The translations under genes and the position numbers were made by a program. The notes beneath the pieces are model-generated. The model ran no database searches. It saw only the letters and a list, made by a program, of their open reading frames with translations, and had not been told where the DNA came from. From Neckera pumila (taxonomy: Eukaryota; Streptophyta; Bryopsida; Hypnales; Neckeraceae), in NCBI GenBank assembly GCA_963969595.1, contig OZ018415.1, positions 18,228,001 to 18,292,000 on the forward strand: a stretch of DNA of 64,000 bases, in the 5' to 3' direction. Positions 1 through 11,537 of the stretch are shown one piece after another; positions within the stretch are counted from its first letter, which is position 1, and every line of letters starts with the position of its first letter.

Positions 1-1430
1 GAGCTTGTTATATAGATTTTCAACTACTTGGCAATTTTCTTAGAAGATTTTGGTTTATTTAAATCAATAAATCTATAGATTTGTACAGATCCAAATCTAC
101 ATACTTTCCTACATTTCTAAAATGTTTAGATTTAACACTTTGAAGATCCTAGAAATCTCAAATTGGCTACAATTCTACAAACCTTATAAATTCCACAAAT
201 CCTTTGATATTCTGAATGTCACATATATTGCTTCAACTTTGGATTTTTACAATTTATCCAACTTCATGATATCCTTGACAATAAGTATCAAACAATTTCT
301 TCTATAAAATCTAAAAACAACTAAATTGAAATATTAACATTTAAATGTAAAATTTATTAATACTGTAGGTTTTGATATCTCCCAAATCAAATGTGAAGCA
401 ATGGCAAGCTGCTATGCACTACTTGATTTGCAAAAGTCACCAATTGTAAAGTTGTTGAAAATATGTTCTTTAAATAACGTCATCAATACAAATTGAACAA
501 TAGATCCAAACTTGTATAGTTCTATTTAAGTTGTTAAATTCTATAAAATGTATTAAAGGTTTTGTTGTGAAATTACTTATTCATCATTTTGATATTAATT
601 GTGATATTTTAAAACATTTGACTAATTTTGGGATTGAAATATATTAATGCAAGCATTGAAAAGTTTCAAAAGGAACCTTTTTTACATTTTACTCTCCATT
701 TATATCATTCTAAAAGTTGAAACATATTGAAAGATGGAAGCTTTATAATCACATTGTATATGATTCATAAAGAAAGGGTTGTTGGAACTTAGAAGAGATC
801 TTAGTAGTAGTAATGTCAAAGTAAAAAAATAAAGAATTCTTGGTCAATAGACAATAAAATTGTTAATAGAATTCCCCAATCATTGCTTCACATTTGATTT
901 GGGTAAAAATCGTCAAAGTAGAAAAATAAAGAATTGAATTTTGCTTGTAAAAGGAGAAATTTTTAGAATCTAAAGTTTAAAAGTTAACATGTTACATGAG
1001 CCACTTTAATATGCTCACATTTCATTGCTTTCTCAAGGTTGTTCATTTCAGTGACATGCTTTTAGAATTGAATAGTTTCAAACTACTTCCAAGGAGACCT
1101 TTAAATTTCTATGTCTTTCATTTCTGTTATTTTCAAAATATTGAAGAACTTTCCAACAACCACATGTATATAGTGATGTAGTGTTAATAAAAAGAAGGTT
1201 TTAGACACTCAAGGTGATTTTAGCTTGGATTTTATTCCTAGAGTTGAAAGTACTTTTGCACCTCTACATTGACCATAGGAACTTGAACAACACATTTTTT
1301 AGTTTTCCTTTTGATTTCATTTCAAATACAAAAAGTAAAAGTGCGTTGAGGTAGATTTAAAGTTCACTTCAGCACACATCAATACATTTTTTAGTTTTCA
1401 TTGTAATTAAAATTTGATACAAAAAGTAAA
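1..1430. other. AT-rich spacer, nothing recognised
   Basis: Very AT-rich non-coding sequence with only chance ORFs of about 60 codons that show no family motif. No repeat ends, tRNA or gene fragment could be recognised. Confidence 0.6.
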
Positions 1431-1439
1431 CTAGGTGAA

Positions 1440-1670
1440 TGCCAAAAATAAATTAGGTGAATGCCTCAATGCTCCCTCAACTTGTTTTGAAGTAGCTTTG
1501 AGGTCAATCTCAATGCTCCCTCAACCTATTTTGAGGTGTTTTGAGGTAGCTATGAGGTCAATCTCAATGCTCCTTCAAACCATTTTTAGGTAGCTTTGAG
1601 GTTGACCTCAATGCCCTCTAAACCTATTTTGAAAGTGCTTTGAGGTCGAGCTCAACACTCTTTCAATACC
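1440..1670. repeat. Imperfect ~60-bp tandem repeat
   Basis: Four degenerate units, each containing 'ctcaatgctccctcaac' followed by 'tttgaggtagctttgaggt'. The period drifts around 60 bp. No coding capacity was found. Confidence 0.6.
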
Positions 1671-2000
1671 GTTTTTTATTGTTTTTGAAATCCAATTTTT
1701 TAAAATTAATTTTTTTAGTACTGTATAAATATTTTGTTGATGTTTTATTTTTTAAGTTCTATTTTTCAGTGAATTCCAACAATTTTTTATAAATAAAAAA
1801 CAAACAAATTAAAAAGTCATTTTTAAATGGCATTATGTGCCACGCCACATGACCTAATCATTAAAATTAGATTGGTGCCTAGAGAGGCCTCTTTTCTTTG
1901 AAAATTTGTGAATAACTATAAACCATAGAATATTAAATAAAAATAGTTTTTTGTTTTCAAAAATAAATAAATAAAATAAATATTTGCAAACTAGTGCTAA

Positions 2001-2201
2001 TTAACTACACTGAATAGGGGTATTAAGGGGACCGAACAATTAAAGGGACTAATCTTAGAAAATTGTAGATTTTGAAACTTGATGTACATCCTCCACACAC
2101 TTCAATAACTATAGATGTACATTGAAGATAGATATTTATATAGTGTGGAATGTTGATTAATTAGTATGGGTCCCCTTAATATCCCTATTCAGTGTAGTTA
2201 A
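2001..2201. mobile_element. Small MITE-like element with ~33-bp inverted ends
   Basis: The left arm (2001-2033, beginning ttaactacactgaatag) and the right arm (2168-2201, ending ctattcagtgtagttaa) are near-perfect reverse complements around a non-coding ~135-bp core. This is the form of a non-autonomous DNA transposon. The superfamily is not determined. Confidence 0.7.
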
Positions 2202-2204
2202 TGC

Positions 2205-2575
2205 AAAGTAAGTAGTTAAGGTCAATAAACTAGTCGCTACCAAGTAACTACACAAAATAGTGAAATTAGATTGCTTTATCAATTAGGTTGCCTTATGTGA
2301 GATAAACTACTTGATAAATCAATGCTTGTTCCACATGGAGGTGCATGCCACTCTTTGAACCAAGTCTTGAATTGGTATACAAATTTAAGATATACACATG
2401 GCTCTGAATTGATTGCTTCATTGTACAAAAGTAGTGAATATTTCTATAGTGTGGACAGTCGAGAAATTAGTGTGGGGCAACCTAATTTCACTATTTTGTA
2501 TAGTTAATACCAAGCAACTACTTAATGTCAAGTGACTAGTTAGTGTCAAGTAACTAGTCAATGCCAAATAACTAA
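2205..2575. mobile_element. Second inverted-end element inside an 18-bp minisatellite
   Basis: Arms at about 2246-2275 (aactacacaaaatagtgaaa) and 2473-2507 (its reverse complement with one or two changes) enclose ~200 bp. The tips resemble those of the neighbouring 2001-2201 element. On both sides lie units of an 18-bp minisatellite (caagtaactagtcaatgc and variants, about 2507-2565 and again just left of 2246), suggesting insertion into a minisatellite. Confidence 0.55.
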
Positions 2576-4580
2576 GAATTGGTTGTATTTGCTAATTTGA
2601 CTTGGCGTTATATGCCAAGTCAAATTTTATGAGTATTTTGAAGAAAGAGAGTTTATTGTAGTGATTTTGCTTTGCGATGGTGTTCTACCTACAAATGAAT
2701 GTTTGAGTTCTTCTTATATATTTACAATTTTTGATTCTTCAATAGTTTAAGACTATTTATATTTGCACAACAAAAATTTATAATTTTCTTTCAATAATGT
2801 TTGAAAATCGACAAAAAATAATATTTGATTGTAAGCAACAAGTATATGAACCCTATTTTTCATAAAACTGAATAGAATAAATTAATATTCATAAAATATA
2901 TAATAAGAGTATGATGTATATGGTATTATTTTTTTATATATAAATACCAAGTATGTACAATGTCTCTCAAAATCATTTGTACACATACAAAACTTGCTAT
3001 AGTGAATTGAAGAACTAGAGATTTTAATTAAATGGTTAATATGTTGTAGTATAAGTTTTATACTTGCATGAAATAAACTTTCAAAACTTTTAAAATATTT
3101 TTTGAATTTTTACAATTCCATCAAATTTATTAGTGAGGATTTTTTTAATAATATAAATTTGATTTATTTATTTTGTAAATGGAATTTAAAAAAGATAGAA
3201 TATTTTGGAATAAATTTCATAAAAATTTAAATTTTATTTAGTAGAACGTATGACTTTAATTTTTAAGTTATTTATATTCACTCCAAAATTTTTTAAAACT
3301 TGTAAAAAACATGAAAATTGTATGAAATGCTTTTATATCATTTTTTAGCATTTTTTGGAGATTTTTTGGAATGCATTATGAAATACATAAAATCTACTAT
3401 AGTTAATAATGTTTCCTTCAATAAAGTATTAAAATTTGAATAAATTTTTCTAAAAGTTTTAAAAATCTTGAAAAAAAATTATTCTACATAAAAAGCTTTC
3501 TTTTATTAATAATTTTGGTTAAGTTATAAAAAAAATTAAAGCTTTTAAAAAATTTTAAAATTATTTTATACAAGTGTGTTATTTATACTTCAACATTTCC
3601 AAAGTTGGTTGTAAAAATCTATTTTCTTTGATTAGTTAAGGCAATTTTTGAAGTGTGTAAATACTTGTGAGAACTATTGTAGATTTGTAGTACTACAAAG
3701 TATTTGGAAAGCCTCCTTAACAAAACAAATGTAAATTAAAAAAATCCATAGAACTTGTCCAAAAGCCATTATATACTTTCTTACCACTCTCCCATATTAA
3801 AATTTATCGCTCTGTTGTAGTATTTTATTTAGAATAAAATAACACAAAACCTTAAATATTTTTTTATTTTTTTATTTTTAAATCCTATATAATTAGAACT
3901 TTTAGATTTGAAATTTCTAATTTCCAATGATTGATTTTAAAATTTAAATATTTAATCATTTCAGATATTGAAATTCTAAACATCTGAATTGCTCAATATA
4001 CAATAAATTTAACATACATAATTTCAAAAAAAATTGTCAGCTTATGAATTTATAAATTTTCATATAAATGAAATCTCTAAATATTTACAAGCGTTTTTTT
4101 TATTGAATTTTAAAATAATTGGCTTTTTAAGAGATGCTAAAAATCAAAAAAATTTAAATGCATAAATCTTTAAATGATCAAATTTCATAGCAAATCAACG
4201 TCAATAAATCAAATCTTCAATGTTTTAGCCCTTAAAAGACCATTGTCCCATTGGGGCACAAAAAGGATTTTGGGTAAATTTCTATGGTCTCAATTTTTAT
4301 CATAACTTCTTAAAACCTTTTTTAAAACAAAAAAAATATATTAGCTTCCATATGGTTAACTTTTATTGTCAGAATAATCTCACCATTTTAATTAGTGTTT
4401 TCTAATTCTATCTAAAGTAAAGCTATTAAAGATTTAGTTTTTTCCTCTATTTTGTATAGTTATTTCTACATAACGATTTTATTAAGAATGAAAATTATGC
4501 ATTTTTTATTTAATTATTTTTCCAAATCCTTCAATTCAATTCCTTAATATATAAAAATTTAAAATTTAAATTTAAAATTA
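2576..4580. other. AT-rich spacer
   Basis: Non-coding and strongly AT-rich. At about 4225 there is a decayed match to the 5' end of the ~920-bp TTAA elements found elsewhere in the window ('cccttaaaagaccattgtccc'-like). Nothing else could be recognised. Confidence 0.5.
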
Positions 4581-4815
4581 GATGAATGCCAAAAGAAATA
4601 GATGAAAGCAAAAAAAAAGACAATTGAATGCCAAACAAAAATAGGTGAAAGACAAGAAAAAAAAAGATGAAAGCCAAAAATAAACTAGATGAATGCCAAA
4701 AGAAATAGATGAAAGCAAAAAAAAAGACAATTGAATGCCAAACAAAAATAGGTGAAAGACAAGAAAAAAAAAAGATGAAAGCCAAAAATAAACTAGATGA
4801 ATGCCAAAAAAGAAA
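4581..4815. repeat. 107/108-bp tandem repeat, purine-rich
   Basis: Two almost identical units start at 4581 and 4688 (gatgaatgccaaaagaaata), and a truncated third starts at 4796. Each unit is built from shorter 'gatgaaagccaaaa'-like pieces. The minus-strand ORF here is low complexity and not a credible gene. Confidence 0.85.
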
Positions 4816-5049
4816 ATATAAAAACTTGAAAAAAAATAAAAGATTGAAAAATATCTAAAGATTCACTATACTGGAAATGCACACAAAGACACAATAGAAG
4901 TAGATAATATGAAAGACCAAATATGGAAAATATATAATAGATATGAAAAATACGAAAGGTTTGGAAAATAGGAATTTTAAACCTTTACAATGCTAGAATA
5001 ATAGAAGCTGAAAATCTATGCTTTATGTTAAAGTAAACCCTTTCAAGGT

Positions 5050-6298
5050 CTATAAGTGCTCAATGAGGTCTCCCTTCAAATAAAAATGTGCACCTGCATT
5101 TTCTATCTAACTCTCCAAAGATATCTTCTAAGCCCTCAACTCCCTCTTCATCTTCAAATATCATGTTGTGTAAAATACAACATGTGAATATGATGTCTGA
5201 AATGACATCCATGCTCCACTGGCAAGTGGAATTGTGGATAATTGCAAAACGTGCTTGAAGTACTCCAAAGCATCATTTGACATCTTCTCTCTCCGCCTCC
5301 TGTCTCTGAACAAAATGAGCCCTCTTTTTGTTCTGTGACAAATGAATGCTCTGAACAAAGCATGACCAACGAGGATAATTCCCGTCGATAAGTAAATAAT
5401 AGCGGTTGTATCAACAACCATTAACCATAAAAGTCATGCCATATCTAGAACTTGTCAACAAGTTCCAGACAAGGGGAGAATGGTCTAAAATATTTAGATC
5501 ATTGTTTGAACCAGGAAGCCCAAAAAAAATGTGCCAAATATAAAACCCTCCATTTGCAATGACCTCCAAGATAATAGAGTGGTGACCATCTCTATCCTCA
5601 AAATCCCTTTGCCATGCAACCGAACAACTCTTTCAACCAATCAACCGCAATGCATGCAACCCAAAGATGCAGGAAACTACATGCTTCATTGATAGCAAAC
5701 TACTTCTCCAAATCAGTATATGTAGGCTATTGAAGATGGTAGCCCTCAAATTCAGTACGCACAGCCACACAAAATTGCTTGAGTGACCCATGGCAGCAGT
5801 TTTGCTCGTCCTGCAATACTTGTCTGTAGCATCCACACCAACCTTGTAATACAACATACGCAATGCAAAAGTGATCTTCTAATGCTGGAATAAACCCAGT
5901 GCACCAATGCAATCTCTCTTCTGCATAAAATAATCATCACGAACGCATACCTTCTCAATTATGTGCAACAACAATGGGTATTGCATGCGATAGCGTCGCC
6001 AGAAAAGGGCCAGCCCTTACATTGGCAAATCCGCAAAATAATCTTACATCATATGGTCATGCATGGCCCCTCTAAACCTCTCAATATTAGGTGCTTTACC
6101 ACGACGAGACCCACCTTGCACACAAGGCACAACATGTTCATAATTCATAAATCTTATTCCTTGCACAAAGCTCAACATAACGTCATCTTCCAAATCATCT
6201 TCCCTCATCCCATCTCTAGCAGCAATAAGCTGGGCCCTCCACTCCTCCATGGTGAATAGTCGGAAAAAACACAACCTCAAAACATTAAACAGTGACAT
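5050..6298 (-). pseudogene. PIF/Harbinger transposase (HARBI1-like nuclease), broken
   Basis: Reading the minus strand across three frames gives a nearly complete plant PIF-type transposase. The N-terminal part contains RRGKAPNIERFRGAMHDHM. The middle has a 'GLPGSNNDLNILDHSPL' segment carrying the second catalytic Asp of the DDE triad. The C-terminal part reads YLLIDGNYPRW, then QEAEREDVK with the catalytic Glu region, an in-frame TGA, then CFGVLQARFAIIHN and CCILHNMIFEDEEGVE. Several in-frame stops and frameshifts, plus loss of the usual GSIDC motif (it reads as VACIA), show that it is inactive. In the family the enzyme is a nuclease cutting DNA at the element ends; a partner Myb-like gene was not found here. 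Confidence 0.88.
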
Positions 6299-6628
6299 TA
6301 GACCAAAGAAAAGTGCACTCGGAGCTTGAACCCAAAGCTCAAAAAGAGCTCCTTGTTTGCATCGCTATCTTCTAAGGTCCAAACATGGCATGTACTCATT
6401 AGGGTTTTTTTCTTCACACTAGCCTGGTGCTTGATGGCCTGACCAGCATTTTTCACATGCGGTTGATTTGAAGAGAACCGTATTCAACCAGACAGATTGT
6501 ACCCAATGGTGAGAGACTGGTGGATCTCTCCGATAATGTCGGTCCCGCGGTCAAGGCTGACACACTCCAAACCATAGTAGCGCATCAAATTTGTGGAAAA
6601 CCGGTGGAGAGGCCTTTAGAGCATCTCC

Positions 6629-8560
6629 ACCCATCCGTGCCACATGGTGGGTGGCGTGTATCAGTGGCATAGACGGGGACGGGGAGATGGAGGCGCCCCA
6701 CCTGCACCTTCCATAGCGGGTTTAACGATGCGCAAGAAGAGGTGCAGGGTGGAGGACAGATGCTTTGCATTCAAGACGGATCTTAAGTCCAAATGCTGAC
6801 CTAGCTTGTTAGGCAATTGGGTTCGAAAAGAAAATGCAATTGGCGATTGGTTTTTCTTAAAATTCCCTAAAGCGTCGTGATCGGTAGTGAGGTAGTGAGC
6901 TCATGTGATCACAACGGGTGTTTATTTTTTCTATGGCGCATTACCGTCCATGAAGCAAATTGGATTGTGTGCTTGCTTCTAACGCACTGTTATTGCTTCC
7001 TTTCCCTTTTCAAATTATCACCTATGAAGCCTGCATTTGCATTTGGACTCTGTAGAAAATGATCACTGTAATTTTGTTAAAATTACTTGGAGCGTATTCT
7101 TCCCTTTGCAAAGGCATTCTATTTTGGCAGTATTTGCCCTGAAAGGTAGAATCGGCCCTGCTTGCAGATTTTGAATTCCAAAGCTGATTCTGCCAATTTA
7201 AAATATCATACACATACGGCTTATATACGGAGATTAAGAATTACATACGGCTTACATAAAAATTTATAAATTGAAGGCACTGTTTCCCACCTTTTGAATC
7301 CAATCCAGGGTTACGGTGATTGTAAGGAAAATGACACCGCACTAATGAACCCAAACTGAACTGAAGAATCGTGTCCACTCTCCCTACTTCATTATAGTAC
7401 AAATTAGCCACATGTTATAAAGTTACACATTCCAAAATACAAATCAAAGTTAGAAAGTGCTTCATCAGCAAAGCACCAGATATTAAAAACCTTCAACAAA
7501 CACACACAAAACTCAAATTAAGTTCCAACCTGCCTCCCAAACAATTAACAAAAGTTTCGAACAAAGAAATTCAACTTACAAGCAACCAAAGCCGCAGGTG
7601 CAACAAGTACCAACTAGATTATAAGATCCTTCGTCAAATACACAATAAACATGAATAAAGCTCCAATCAAAACTGTGAGTAAAATCACAGCACTCCAAGC
7701 AATCCAAATCTTACTAAGCGTCCATATTCAAGCTCCCATAGAAGTGAAAAATCATCAAACTCACAACAGTAAGCAAACAACGCTTGAACTTGACCAAGTG
7801 AAGCGTTAAATTCAAGAGCACCGTTCGTAAATTGAACTTATGAGCAGCCGGAGCCGCAGGTGCAACAAGTACCAACTAGAGCCGCAGGCAGCGTATTCAA
7901 GATCTTGTAAGGCCTAACCACATCAAGCATTGTCATGACTGTTTCCAAATACCGGAATTGCAATCTGTACTTTTCGAGTTGAATCTCGAGTTCCTTTGAC
8001 TATGCATAGGCAAAAGGTCCACCAAGATTAGGCTTAACGTTCCGATCTCTGCATGTTGCCATTGATCTCTTTCTGGATGTAACTAATCTTGCAAATCATT
8101 CCAACAAGCACAAAACTTCAGCACCATTCAAATGCCTACGCTGGTACCAAAACTGAAATTCAATGTACCAAACCCTAAATTGGCACAGAATTTAATTTTC
8201 AATCGGCCGTCCAAAGCTCATAAGCAAAAACATGAAATTGAGTATTCTATAACGAAATGAGAATCCTGCAAGCAAGCAAATCCTAAATTTAAATTTCCAA
8301 AAACACTTGAATAAAAGCGAGCAAACCCTAAATCCAGTTTTTCAAAAAAACTTGAATGAATGGTGACTGTTGCATTGAATCAAAAATATGTATATATGAA
8401 GCAAATGAAATGCTTCAAATTAGAATCTCCACTGAATGAATCTATACAAGAATGTTTGCATGACTATAAGAATATGTAGAAATTCATCTACAAGCTGTGC
8501 TACTTTGAAGACAAATCTTCTTTTCCTGCAATTGAAGCAGATAACAGAGATACAACAGCC
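6629..8560. other. Non-coding interior of the Harbinger-type element
   Basis: Moderate GC near the left end (about 6640-6740), then ordinary sequence with no recognisable protein motif. It lies downstream of the minus-strand recombinase pseudogene and could be its former 3' untranslated region. No terminator or RNA gene was seen. Confidence 0.4.
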
Positions 8561-8865
8561 TCTACATTAGGAAGTGTGAGCTATATAGTGCAATTAGTGA
8601 GATTGCCATGAGAGAGGGTGCTTCCAATGGTCCGTGAATCTACTACATTATAAACTAGTTGTTGAAGAGCTCCGTGACTCTGTATGAGTGTATGGACTTT
8701 GGAAAGCATGTCATTATCAAACCAAAAGTCATCTTTTGAGAGATGATCTTGGTTCACTAATTTTTTCCTTGTAGAAACAACAAGCGCTTGAGAGACTCCT
8801 TTTGCAGATTCTGTCACTTGTACACTTGACTTAACAAGTAGTAGAACAAATTGGTCTGAATTGGC

Positions 8866-10560
8866 CTACGGAATATCAGAACTTGTAGTGCCAATACTCG
8901 TAATCAATTGTGGACTATCAGAAATCGAAGCGCCAATATTTGTAATTGATGGCGTTGTGAAGCCTTGCAGTTGCTTGTATTGGGTTTGTTCATACCAAAG
9001 TGCCGCTTCCCAAGACACATCGCTGCCTGTACCCGGCACAGCACTTGCCACATCCTGTAGCGCTCTCATTACAATACCATCGTTATCAATGTCATAGCGC
9101 ATGTAACTTTCAAGTGAAGTATAACCAGTCATACGCATGCCAACTTCTAGTGGTATGCCCATTGCATTGAAGCGGCAAATAGTAGTTATACGCGCGCTTT
9201 TATTTGAGTAGTTACCTTGTGCACATCCGGGAAGCATTGAGACCATCAACTTCAACCACTTCCCAATCTGTTTGGCACCTACATGCCATATAGCATACCA
9301 AACACCAAGCTCTTTGAGATTGATGATGTCTATGGCTCTTAAAAAGAAAGGATGAGGTGCAGGGGGATCACTACTTGTCCATTTAGGGAGATGCAAAATG
9401 TAGGTCTCAAAAGTCTACTAAATCAGCGTGATTGCAAATTACAGAGCGTTTCATCTTCTTTGGTTGGCAATGAAGAAGATCAACTTTGTGATTCTTGCTT
9501 TCCTGTTCATCAAACTTGACATACTTCTTGTTAATCTGGTCTTCACTAATCAAGAAGTCACTGTCACAAATATTGTAGAGCTACATTTGGGCTCTAACAC
9601 AAAAGTTGTGGATGACGCAATAAGCCATCCAAAGACAGCAGCCTCTTTGATCGGTCATGGACATCATTGGTGATGCAAGCAACTGCTGTCCCATTTTGTA
9701 AGTTAAAGGTGTTGTTACCTTTCTCTTTTGGCTGATGTCTGATCTCAATGACTGCTTGACAAATATGAGGTAAGAGATTGCAACCTTTTTGAAACGGACA
9801 TCCTCCAATATGTTGAACTTTTTGGTTCTTTCCTTAGTCTGGATAGAATTGGCCTCAAGCTTCCTTCTTATAATTTGACCAATTGCTTGTAGTAACGTCA
9901 CTAAAGTCTCTCTAGGATTGGATCTAGGATATAGTTTTCCATCAGTTCGTTGCACTTGAAGGAAAAATTCCAAAAGAAGTTCTACAAGCTCTCCTAGCTT
10001 ATGTGCAAACATTTCTTTGATAGAAGCCATACAGACGTCTGGTTAAAGCTTGCGCCAATTCTCAAACCAATTATGCCCCCAGCGCTCCATGTACAAAGAT
10101 TTTTGGGGACCTCCTTTTTCGAGTTCTTCAATCTCCTCCAAATCAAGTTGTCGAAAACCTCGTTTCAAAAGCAACATTTCCCTCCCCTCTCTTGCTAAAT
10201 CATGAGTTGCTGCAAATCCTGCAATAATTGAACTCTGCCGATCCTCTATAGTAGATACTTCTAGGAATAAATCTTGAGCACAATTACTATAGTCCCTTAT
10301 ACCATTCAATAGCCATTCAGGATCACCTGTGTTTGGATCAAAATCCACAATCTCCTCCAATGGAATGGAATCGACAAAAGAAGCATCGAGAAAAAAAGGA
10401 GCATCGACAATGCTGAACAAGTTTTCTGGCACAAGATTAGGCACATGATTGTCATATGAAGCAATACCAAAATCCAAACGATACGCATGAAAAGCTCGAT
10501 CCAATTCATCATTGTCATCCTCTCAATCATCAATAATCGGAGAGCAACATCAACAAGATT
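8866..10560 (-). pseudogene. Crypton/DUF3504-type tyrosine recombinase, broken
   Basis: In order on the minus strand: an acidic N-terminal part (10504-10043); an in-frame TAA; a core-binding domain (10030-9581) with the family pattern FFLQVQRTDGKLYP, then FNILEDVRFKK; then CVRAQ with the first catalytic Arg. After an in-frame TAG come DSDFLI and SKNHKVDL with the catalytic Lys. A frameshift near 9418 leads into FFLRAID, YSNKSARITTICRF with the second Arg, MTGYTSLESY and the nucleophile Tyr in MRYD. This is the layout of the DUF3504/ZMYM/KIAA1958 group of Crypton-derived recombinases. The usual His residues are replaced (H to K before SAR, GH to GY), so the copy is probably dead. The 5' part has a further TGA at about 10525. 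The start codon is unclear. Confidence 0.75.
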
Positions 10561-10764
10561 TGAAATGCCAACCTGATCTAACTTCGGACTTGACGCCACT
10601 TGCAAATTTTTGTTCAAAATGTTGCTCAAGATACCACTCGTAGCCATCCAATCAGAAACAATTGACAATCGCCGCAATAAGCACCAGAGAAAAGAGCAAT
10701 TCAAAACCAAAAATAACCGCACAATAATATTGAAAGACAACCGGAGAACTGAATTTGTCACTAC

Positions 10765-10947
10765 GGCTATTGGGACAAGCTGGTTTTCTCCCGCACCATT
10801 GGCATGCACGTCGACAAGTTTCAGGTGGACAAGGAAAAGACCAAAGCAAAGATCTGCAATACAGTCATGAAGGTAAAAGAGGAGGACAAAGCCGAGGGGA
10901 TGATTCTCGGGTACACAATCGAGTTTGGCTTCTACCGAGTGCTATAG
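10765..10947 (+). pseudogene. Protein-coding fragment of unknown family
   Basis: An open plus-strand frame of 60 codons ends in TAG. It reads naturally as protein: YWDKLVFSRTIGMHVDKF, then KTKAKICNTVMKVKEED and GMILGYTIEFGFYRV. It has no ATG start of its own and sits antisense beside the recombinase pseudogene inside the Harbinger-type ends, so it looks like a captured last exon of a host gene. I do not recognise the family. Confidence 0.4.
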
Positions 10948-11537
10948 TTGTAACCTGCATTCAACAAATTCAAAAACACAATTTAGCGCGCTAAAGAGAC
11001 GACGGTGTATATACGAGGTAATATACGACAATTCATAGATATGGTCAGAACACGCTCCAAGTACTTTTAACGCTAGGGAATGTGCTGCATGCTGTAGAAT
11101 CCGCAACATGCAGCCCGTTTCCTAGTACAAATGAGATTCACAAACAAGAAGGAAACTGCAATGAATTAGAGCTTCTCTTTTCTCTACGTAAAATTTGTCT
11201 TCTCCGATAGCAGTAGATAACACAATGGCACGGTGCTGGACCATGATTTAGGGTTCCAGGTGGATCCAAACAAATAATTTAGATACACTCCTTCTGCTAT
11301 CCAAACTTCCCCGACCATTGAGCGCCATCGGTAATAGCACCAAATTCATGCACTTGTCAGTACCATGCCACAAGTCAATCATATGTAGCATGGGAAGTTC
11401 CAATGTCCTGACAAAAATCTGAAGTGGCCAGCATTGAAAAACCAAAAATGCTGCAACTAGTGGGTCAATGAAAGTCTTTTGGGCACGCCAAAGCGCTTAC
11501 AGGGGCACTATGGTGTGCCTCGAAGGAGATGCTCTTA

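Larger units (their letters stand above)
6619..11534. mobile_element. Harbinger-type element carrying captured genes
   Basis: The left end GAGCATCTCC (6619-6628) is preceded by TTA (6616-6618), and the right end GGAGATGCTC (11525-11534) is followed by TTA (11535-11537). A 10-bp inverted terminal repeat with 3-bp TTA duplications is the PIF/Harbinger pattern; similar GAGCATCTCC ends are known from plant elements. The 4.9-kb interior has no Harbinger nuclease; instead it holds a tyrosine-recombinase pseudogene and a plus-strand protein fragment. Pairing of the two ends is an inference, because similarity beyond 10 bp is weak. Confidence 0.5.

Noticed and set aside
4531..4785. 84-codon minus-strand ORF rich in Phe
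   Set aside because: It is the translation of the purine-rich 107-bp tandem repeat; low complexity, no family motif.
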